Source: Tenrec ecaudatus (Eukaryota > Chordata > Mammalia > Afrosoricida > Tenrecidae). Taken from it: a stretch of 64,000 nt of DNA. The stretch is taken from contig NC_134543.1 of NCBI RefSeq assembly GCF_050624435.1, positions 124,897,475-124,961,474 of the forward strand, read 5' to 3'. Each line of letters starts with the position of its first letter. Position 1 is the first letter of the stretch. Position numbers and translations under genes: made by a program. Shown here one piece after another: positions 56,325-64,000 of this stretch. Under the pieces are notes generated by a model, which saw nothing but the letters and a program-made list of their open reading frames with translations, was not told where the DNA came from and did not search any database.

Positions 56325-57465
56325 TTGACGAGAGGAATTACTGAAACCCGAATGAAGGCTGGACACGAGAGTGGGACAAGAGCAAAGTAAAAGGAAACAG
56401 AGGAAAGAAGTAAGAGGCAAATGGGCATTCTTAGAGGTAAACACAGGCATGTGCATATGCAATTACATTTATAACAATAGGGAAATAGATCTATGCACAT
56501 ATATTTATATATTAAGTATAAGGGAAGGAGGTGGGCCTCTACTCAAGTACTCCCTCAACACAAGAACACTTTGTTCTAATAACCTGGCATTTTATGATGC
56601 TCAGCTTTCTGACAAGATCACTGAAGACAAAATGGGTGCATAAGCAAATGTGGTGAAGAAAGCTGATGGTGCCTGGCTATTAAAAGATATAGCGTCTGGG
56701 GTCTTAAAGGCTTGAAGATAAATGAGTGGCCATCTAGTTGAGAAGCAACAAAGTCCACGTGGAAGAAACACCCTAACCTGTGTGATCATGAGGTGTCGAT
56801 GGGATCAGGAATCAGGCATCAAAGACCCAAAACAAAAAAAAATAATATCAATGTGGGGATGTGTGGAGTGGAGACCCAACACCCATCTATAGACAGTTGA
56901 ACATCTAACAGAAGGGTCACAAGGAAGAGACAAGCCAGTCAGGGTGCATTATAGCACCGAGGAAACATACAACTTTCTTTTAGTTCTTCAATGTCCCCCA
57001 CCCTACTATCATGACCCCAATTCTGCCTTACAAATCTGGCTAGACCAGAGCACATACATGGGTACAGATCAGAGCTGGAAACACAGGGAATCCAGGACAG
57101 ATAAACCCCTCAGGACCAATAATGAGAGTAGCGATACCAGGAGGGGAAGGGGAAGGTGGGAGAAAGGGGCAACTGAGCACAATGATCTACATATAGCCGC
57201 CCCCTCCCCAGGGGTATGGACCACAGAAAAGTGAGTGAAGGGAGTTATCGGTCAGTGTAAGACATGAAAAAATAATATCAATTTATAAATTATCAAGGAT
57301 TCATGAGGGAGTGAGGGAGGGGAAAAAATGAGCTGACACCAAAGACTGAAGTAGAAAGAAAATGTTTTGAACATGGTGATGGTAACAAATGTACAAATAT
57401 GCTTGACACGATGGATGTATGGATTGTGATAAGAGCTGCATGTGCCCACAGTAAAATGATTTAAT
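56325..57465 (+). mobile_element. LINE-3'-end repeat, forward (about 1.1 kb)
   Basis: GACGAGAGGAATTACTGAAA to CAGTAAAATGATTTAATAGG. Colinear with the reference 4905-6095 with small gaps; the tail is replaced by TAGGTAGATAGATC. Confidence 0.92.
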
Positions 57466-57479
57466 AGGTAGATAGATCA

Positions 57480-58465
57480 GGTTGAGCTCATGATCCCAGC
57501 CCTGTCAATTTCTAGGTGTATGAGCACAAGAGACTTACTTAATTTCCTCTTGTGTCAAATGGAGCTATTAGTGGGAGTCTTAGGAGACTGTCTTGGGAGA
57601 CCTTATTGATCCCATTGTCCTGGGGTTTCTAACCTGTTCTTGTTGTCTTGTTTGGTGACATTTTGTGCTCAGGCTATTTTGCCCTGAGTTAAGCTATAGC
57701 CCTTAATATTGCATGTAAAGGCTGCAGTCCTGTTTCATTTGTTTGGACTATGGTCAGTTAAAAAACTCTTGAATTCTTCTCTTCTGTGATGGACCTTATT
57801 CTCTTCGTAGATCAGAGCATCTCAGGTACGAGAACTCCTGACAATGTTACACTAAAAAAACTGGCCCTGTTCCCCTATTGGAATTCTCCTTTTTTACAGT
57901 ATAGTTAGTTTCCCTACACTCCTTTATGTTATTTTATCCACAAATAGAGAAAAACAGCCCTTCTTATTAGTCTCTCAAATTTAACAAACAGTACCATGCC
58001 TACTATATGTTAGGCCTTGTGCGAATGAAGATGTTCGTATTTTTCTTGCTGACTAATAAGTGAAGTTAGATTGGCCTCTCCTTACTAGCAATGGAGAAAA
58101 AGAAAAGAAGGGAAGAAATAGCATGTGGCCTTTGGTTGACTTCCAGAATGTTCTTTAAGCCAATTTTTTTCTTTCAAATGTGGGTTGCAGCTCATTACTG
58201 AGTCATGAAATCAATTTAGTGGCTCCAGGACAACTTTTTATCTCTTTTTCTTCTGTAGTGACAGGGAAGAGCATTAACTAGAACATAATAGAATCGTTGT
58301 AAGAGTAACCAGGAGTAAAAAGCAAATGCTATTTTATGAAACATTGTCTCAGTTACGTAAGTGTGCACATGCACGTCCTGTTTTGTGATACAAACTGTAT
58401 TGTGTTCACTGTGGGCCCCAAACGCTTGAAAGCCACTGCTCCGAGCTGGGTCTGCCTTGATGACT
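57480..58465. other. Unassigned intron sequence
   Basis: No named feature. Confidence 0.4.
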
Positions 58466-58471
58466 TGTCTC

Positions 58472-58475
<4 letters not shown>

Positions 58476-58508
<33 letters not shown>
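58476..58508 (+). repeat. (CA)n microsatellite
   Basis: About 16 CA units. Confidence 0.97.
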
Positions 58509-58509
<1 letters not shown>

Positions 58510-58510
<1 letters not shown>

Positions 58511-59355
58511 TTTTCATGGAGGCAGTATTTCATCGGACAAATCTCCTGTTTTCCTTGAAAGAAAACTGCACCTTTTAACTGTCCAGCCCTTGCTGATGGA
58601 GGCTTTGGCTGCTGGTGTGCCTGGCTGTGATTGCGTGAGGGTCTCTCGGGTCTCCAGCCTACTTTCTTCCTCCTTTTTCGTTTTCCTGCTTTCTGTTCTC
58701 TGCGTGTGAACCCTGGAAGGCATGCTAGTGGTTGAGCAATGGCAGGCGCTCCCACACGGCCTCTCACAGAGGCAGCTATGGTTATTGCCCAAGTGTGAAA
58801 AAAGCGTTGTTTCTGAAGAAAGGCAAACTCTGGAGCCAACATGAATTATCCCCTTCTTTCCCGCCCCTGTTAGCCCCCGGAGTAGCACTTGTATTAGTTC
58901 TCCCCCTAGAAATACACAATTGGCATTTATCTCCATGTATGTAGATGTTTTAAACCACTGGATCCCTGGATCTGTGTAAATTGGCGTAGTGTGATGTCAG
59001 CATTGAGACCAAGCTAGCATGACCTTCGACAACTCCTATTCCAGAAGAGACGGCTGTCCTTTCTGTACAGCATCCGTGAGGGAAAAGACATCCCTCCCTC
59101 GTGTTTGTGCACAGTGCTTCTCTTTTGTGATGCAGACTTTTCATAACAATTCAAATGTTTTGGTCTTGAGGTTTGGTGTTTTTAATCGCTCAAAGTTCTC
59201 CAAATTTGTAGCTTAATTTTTGTTAGTCACCAAGATGCATCTCAGGAGGATAAGTTTGGAGATAGAGAATCCTGATGGCCTTCAGAAGTCCAGCTGCTTC
59301 AGAGTCCAGAAGTAGTTATTAAATGCCTGTGATGTGCGTGGCTGTCACAGGAGGC
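58510..59355. other. Unassigned intron sequence
   Basis: A 208-codon minus frame (58216-58842) owes its length partly to the CA tract and is not a gene. Confidence 0.45.
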
Positions 59356-59366
59356 AGATTCTAGAG

Positions 59367-59851
59367 CCGTGGTTCTCCACCTTCCTAAGGCCACGGCCCT
59401 TAACTACAGTTCCCTGTGTTGTGCTGACCCCCAACCATACAATTATTGTCGTTGCTACTTCATAACTGTCATTTTGCTACTGTTATGAATCATAATGTAA
59501 ATATCTGATAGGCAGGATGTATTTTCATTGTTACAAATTGAACATAATTAAAGCATAGTGATGAATCACCAAAGCAATATGTAATTCTATATTGTGAAAT
59601 ATTTATTTCTAATGGCAAATAAGTGGAATTTTGTCTTGAAGCATGGTGTAGCATGGGTAACAGTCTTCACTCCAGGTACTCGTATGTGGGGGTATCTGCG
59701 TGTGGGCGGATCCACCTGGAGACCAATAGAGGAGCGGTGTCTCAGTTCCTAAGGCCATCGGAAAGATGTGTTTTCCCATGGTTTTAGGCGACCCCTGTGA
59801 AAGGGTCGTTTGACCCCCATAGGGTTGCAACCCACAGGTTGAGAACCGCTG
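59367..59851 (-). mobile_element. SPIN-type hAT element (485 bp)
   Basis: It begins CCGTGGTTCTCCACCTTCC and ends ACAGGTTGAGAACCGCTG, inverted repeats of the SPIN terminus. The flanks TTCTAGAG (59359-59366) and TCCTAGAG (59852-59859) are an 8-bp hAT target duplication with one mismatch. It contains the long AT-rich middle (TTCTAATGGCAAATAAGTGG) absent from the 193-bp copy at 3442. Non-autonomous. Confidence 0.93.
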
Positions 59852-59999
59852 TCCTAGAGGAAGTGTCTCAAGTAAAAGAAACGTCTCCTGCTCTTGGGGG
59901 CTTGGTTACCCTTTGCCCCTTTATTGAGCATTTGGGCAGCTTCCTCCATCAGCTGTGTCCTGTGCTGGGTTCTCTGCTCGAAATTGGTAAGGTACAGCC

Positions 60000-60410
60000 T
60001 AGCATAGGAAAAACAAAATAATTAAATGCTGGATTTGGCGATACTCTGGTTGAATTCGGGGGGACTTCAGGGAACACCTGGAGTAGTGGGAGACAGGAAG
60101 GAGAGCTACTGAGCCTTGTCAGGACTCAGATGGAAGAACGGAGTGTTCTGAAAATGGCGGCGAGGCAGGGGATGCCAGAGGAGGGCGTGAAGGAGGAGGG
60201 CGCGCTCGTGCCTGTGGTGTCTTCTGAGGGTGTGTGTTGAGGAATTGTGAAAATAGGGGTGGACGGCTGATGGATGTGTTTGGAGGGGCCATGTCATTTA
60301 AGGTAAGTAATCATGGAGCTCCATAAGTTAGAAAAGGCACTTGCCAGTCTGCAGTGTTTTCCGCCTACTGCGGAAGAATGGAGGGGCTTGAAGGCTCCAG
60401 GCCAGACTGG
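60000..60410. other. Unassigned intron sequence
   Basis: No named feature. Confidence 0.4.
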
Positions 60411-60415
60411 GGTGT

Positions 60416-60600
60416 GATGGAATCGTTGTACACAAAGGAGTGGGGAGCTACACAGCACCCAGCTGAGGGTCGGAGGCTCGAAGCCACCAGCGCTCTTCAG
60501 GAGAAAGTGAGGCACTCTGGTTCCATGCAGATTGCAGCCTTGCAAATCCTACAGGGCAGCTCGACTGCTGCCTGGGGTGCTCTGTGGCCAGTAGTGGGGT
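60416..60600 (+). mobile_element. Diverged AfroSINE-like sequence
   Basis: GGTCGGAGGCTCGAAGCCACC as a B-box-like region and AAATCCTACAGGGCAGCTCG as body text. The 3' end is not clear. Confidence 0.5.
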
Positions 60601-60604
60601 TTTT

Positions 60605-61945
60605 GGGGGGTCCTGACTTAGAGGTGACACCATTGCTGACGCAGTGACAAACTTCCTCTTTGGAAGGCCTGACTCTGAACTTGCCAGCATGTGACTCACC
60701 CAGTTCACTGGGTCATCCTGTCCCAAATTGCCCAGTCAAATGTGAGGCTGTCAGCCCCTGATGGGCAGGGTCACATTCTACCTCCGCTTGGGGGTTCTGC
60801 TCCCTTCCTGGGCAGCCTCCTGACTGGGCTTCTTCAGAACCAGGACCTGGATGGGCGTCTGCCCATGTGCTTTGCCCACCAGCCCAACCTCGGGAATGGT
60901 AGAAATCATTTCCCCATAGCAAGGATTAAAAGTAGTTGTTAATAATGATTTCATGTGTGGTTCTCCATGAAGTTCACTTTTCTCTGCTTCTTTACTGCTG
61001 TTGGTGTAAGTGTGCATCAGTCACATGTTGGCTGAATCACACAACCCCACACTGAGCAGTTTACAGCAGTCACCCGCTCATTCGTGTAGCTGAGGAGGAG
61101 CTGTGGCCAGTGTTCCCTTGGGTCCCTTCCTCACTCTTCCCCTGCCCCAGAGCCCGGGTCAGCTGGCTTCAGACCGGAGTTAGGCGGGGAGGAAACAGAG
61201 AAGCCAGGATCGTCCTCCTGTTTTTCCGCTGGCTCTGGTCTGGCCTCTCCTCAATGCCTCCAACCATTGGTTACAGAAACACCTCTCTTGCTTTTCTCTC
61301 TCAGCAAATTCTTGGCTGTGTAACCAATTCCCTATGTTAAGTTCTCTCTGTCTGAAATACTTGAAATGGCTTCATTTCCCCCTCATTAGGCAATGACTGA
61401 TAACGTGGTCTCATGAATTTTTTTTCCTTTGGTTGATGTGGTAGTTTCTGTCGTATTGCCTCAAAAAAAGGGGTAAAACCAACCCATTCTCCCATACATG
61501 TCCTCTAATGAAGCAGAGTTACGGTACAGAGAGAATGGGGTTTGGAGTCTGACACGCAGACCTCAGGATCGCAGGCCTGACCCCCAGCTCGTTGAGTGGA
61601 AGTAAACTTAATTCCTGTCATGTCACATTTTCAGGGTAGGCAGTGGTGATCAGAACAAGGAAATGCATTGTACACCATCAGGCATTATTCAAATGATGCA
61701 GGAATCCTGCAATTATGGAATTGTCAATCAGGTGGCTGCATTTTAATTGTTTCCAAGGAGTTGGGTACCACGGTGTTTTAACCCTCTCTGCTCACCCCCC
61801 AGCTGCCCCATCGGAGGAGGACGTGGCTGTCTGCCTCCATCAAGATAGACACATTGCTGCTGAGGTGATTCTGAATCATAGGAAGGAGGCTTCCAGAAGT
61901 TTATGGAAGATTCCCATGATCTATTCACTCCACATTGCCACAAAA
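60605..61945. other. Unassigned intron sequence
   Basis: No named feature. Confidence 0.4.
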
Positions 61946-61954
61946 CCTTTTAAG

Positions 61955-62127
61955 TTTTCTTGTAGCAACCCTACAGGGCAAGGTGGAACTGTTCTATCCA
62001 GTTTCCAAAACTGTAAATCTTTATGGAAAGAGGCCACCATATCTTTTTTTGCAGAGCAGCCGGTGGGTTCGATCCACCCACCTCTCAGTTCGCAGCCAAG
62101 TGTGTAGCCACAGTGCCACCAGGGCTC
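61955..62127 (-). mobile_element. AfroSINE, reverse, lacking its 3' end
   Basis: Reversed body (TGTAGCAACCCTACAGGGCA), reversed B box (GTGGGTTCGATCCACCC) and head ending GCCACAGTGCCACCAGGGC. Confidence 0.85.
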
Positions 62128-62205
62128 CTTGGAAACCCTGTTGGGCAGGTCTGCTCTGGCCTCGGCCGTCATGAGTTGGAGTTGACTTTGCAGCGATGGG
62201 TTTTG
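62128..62205 (+). mobile_element. AfroSINE 3' half, forward, abutting the reverse copy
   Basis: TTGGAAACCCTGTTGGGCAG, CGTCATGAGTTGGAGTTGAC and CAGCGATGGGTTTTG form the 3' half of the same family, starting directly at the head of the reverse copy. Confidence 0.85.
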
Positions 62206-62294
62206 TTTTGGTGTGGTTTCCCCCAACTCTTTACAAACCAAAGGCTGGAGGGAGCAATACAATTGGCTGAGAAATGTTACAGAAAGACTGCACC

Positions 62295-62422
62295 TCTAGA
62301 AAGAGAATGTTTTGAAAAGGATGAGGACAACATATGTACAGATGTGTTTGACAGATGGATATATGTATAGATTGTGATAAGAGCTGTAAGAGCCCCCAGT
62401 AAAATGATTTTTTTTAAAAAAG
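62295..62422 (+). mobile_element. LINE-3'-end repeat, truncated forward copy
   Basis: GAATGTTTTGAAAAGGATGA to GCCCCCAGTAAAATGATTTT, the final about 125 bp plus A-rich tail. Confidence 0.88.
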
Positions 62423-62429
62423 ACTGCAT

Positions 62430-63800
62430 CTCATATCAGAAGAAACCCATGTACAGGACATTTGAAAGGAATTGCTGAATGTTCAAGAAGAGTGTTTGAC
62501 CACCAATGATACTCCAGTTACTCTTTTTTTTTTTTTAATCCTTCCTGTAAAAGCCAAACGCTAGTTTGCTGATGCAGGTTGGGTGCCAATCCCTGCCACC
62601 CTCCACCCCACCTCACCCCAACCCCCGTCACACTGGCTAACAAGAGGTGATTTCAGCTGAATGAGCAGACAACTTCATCTTACCTCTTCTCCTGAGCAGG
62701 CCTTGCCCAGGGGAAGAAATCTCCTCTGATCCAAAACAGACTGGCAAGGATGGCCCCTTTCCCAGCTTGAAAGATAGGAAGACACTGGCGTAGTATCAAG
62801 CGCATGACTAAAAAGACAGAACAGAACAAAACAAAGAGACATGATGCATCACATCCAATGTTAGAGGAATCTCGAAATTAGGAGTTTGCTATAGAATGGC
62901 CATTCTAAGCGTACTCAGACTCACAGAATGAATACTTGATATTCTTCTTCACCTAGAGTGGACCTGTTCTCTGGTCTAGAGCTGACCTGTTCTCTGGTCT
63001 AGAGCTGACCTGAAACTAGGTTCCTTCTTTTGTTTGGAAACCTGTTCCCACTGAGTCTTTGCAATCTGAGTGCGGGCCTCCAAGGTGGCCTCTGAAAGGC
63101 AGTGTCCTGTTGTCAGTGCCACGCGGTCCACAGACTTGTCACCGTCGTCCCCCTGAAGACACTGGCGTTGGAGCGAGACAGATACTGTTTAGCGTCAGAA
63201 CCCAGCCCCGCCCCTTACGAGCCTGTCAGCGAGCCGGTTGCTTTGCCTCTGTGGGTCTCGTGCCCTGTGTTGGTAAAATGGGCCTTGATGATGGCCACTT
63301 CCAGGGTCCTGTATGCCTGGTGGGCAGCAGATGCACAATAATGGTGGTATCATCATGCTTCTCAGAGAAAGGCCTTTGGGCTCAGGGACTCAGGCTCTGC
63401 TGCAGAGCTGCTGTGATTAGCCGAGTCCAGCCTTTGCTGATACAACGTAAACTGTCACCATTGTCTGTAAAGGCCATGTTCGAGAACTCGGATTTGCCAG
63501 TCGTCATCGACGCTTTCAGAGTTCACAGAGCATTTTGACTTAGTGGCGAGGAAGGAGGGTGTGTGAAGGGGCCGGCACAGTGAGACCTTCTCTTTCTCTT
63601 GTTAAATGTGTTTCCAAGTAACAGTGGAAAGCCGCTGGAGCCATTTCACCTCTTGTGATCGAGCAGCCCCACTGTACACTCGCAGCCTTTGGGAAGCTAA
63701 TGATATGCTTGATCTTTAGTAAGAAACACACGTCTAAAGGGAGTTTGTTTTAATATATACTCTGGAATGTTAGTAGATGAGAAGAAAGTAGGCCTTTCTT
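62430..63800. other. Unassigned sequence with a 23-bp tandem duplication
   Basis: At about 62965-63011 a unit containing CTGGTCTAGAGCTGACCTG is repeated about twice. A 159-codon plus frame (63059-63538) has no recognisable domain. Confidence 0.4.
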
Positions 63801-63806
63801 CTGAGG

Positions 63807-64000
63807 CAGCAGTTCTCAACCTGTGGGTCGTGACCCCTTTGGGGGGTCAAACGACTCTCTCACAGAGGTCGCCTAATACATCCTGCATATCAGGTATTTA
63901 CATTACGATTCATAACCGAGCAAAATTACAGTTATGAAGTAGCAACAAAAATAACTTTATGGTTGGGGGTCCCCACAACATGAGGGTCACGGCATTTGGA
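63807..64000 (+). mobile_element. SPIN-type hAT element, cut by window end
   Basis: It starts CAGCAGTTCTCAACCTGTGG and continues with the paired end in reverse order (CACAACATGAGGGTCACGGC). From the consensus, only about the last 20 bp lie past the window. TTCTGAGG (63799-63806) would be the left half of the 8-bp duplication. Confidence 0.93.

Larger units (their letters stand above)
25295..64000 (+). other. RAB8B: RAB8B intron 1 (5' part, at least 38.7 kb)
   Basis: It begins with GTGAGG directly after exon 1. I looked for the next Rab8 exon, expected to encode IDFKIRTIELDGK, and did not see it, so the intron runs to the window edge. It holds most of the repeats listed here plus long unique stretches. 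Family knowledge: mammalian RAB8B has a very long first intron, which fits. Confidence 0.85.

Noticed and set aside
58216..58842. 208-codon minus-strand frame
   Set aside because: It runs through the CA microsatellite as a Cys-Val repeat and has no family features.
1..64000. CRISPR array, integron or prokaryotic operon
   Set aside because: The direct repeats are microsatellites or the RTE-derived 35-bp minisatellite without spacers, and all gene and repeat evidence is mammalian.

Overview
This window is mammalian nuclear DNA with one recognisable protein-coding gene. The first coding exon of a Rab GTPase, best matched to RAB8B, lies on the + strand at 25171-25294 inside a CpG-island promoter. 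The repeats point to an afrotherian: tRNA-derived SINEs of AfroSINE type, and AfroLA/RTE LINEs whose 3' end the SINE shares. SPIN-type hAT DNA transposons are also present. These are known from tenrec, murine rodents, bushbaby, bat and opossum. AfroSINE plus SPIN together suggest a tenrec, most likely Echinops telfairi. The species call is inference.

Layout. 1-24.8 kb is upstream intergenic DNA, mostly repeats: a forward RTE relic split by a SPIN element (2.6-4.2 kb), a near-complete copy of an abundant poly(A)-tailed LINE-3'-end family (4.6-6.1 kb), and a reverse RTE (9.1-11.8 kb) that carries both a nested solo LTR and an internal 35-bp minisatellite. A copy of the LINE-3'-end family with a twin-priming inversion lies at 13.9-15.3 kb, a second reverse RTE at 16.9-17.9 kb and a second solo LTR at 22.5-23.0 kb. 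24.87-25.5 kb is the RAB8B promoter, 5' leader and exon 1. From 25295 to the window end is RAB8B intron 1, at least 38.7 kb long; no second Rab exon was found. The intron holds a broken gammaretrovirus-like gag relic on the minus strand (about 33.1-34.4 kb), a third solo LTR (38.0-38.5 kb), reverse L1 ORF1/ORF2 sequence interrupted by a TIR element (42-44.6 kb), older L1 and L2/MIR remnants, more AfroSINEs and two more SPIN elements (59.4 and 63.8 kb, the last cut by the window edge).

There is no operon-like organisation and no tRNA, rRNA or CRISPR array. The value of the window lies in its layered insertion record. Target-site duplications, inversions, nested insertions and an insertion made only of a tail can be read directly. 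Most other open reading frames are chance frames in GC-rich DNA or decayed transposon coding regions. One 215-codon minus-strand frame at 29909-30556 stays unexplained.
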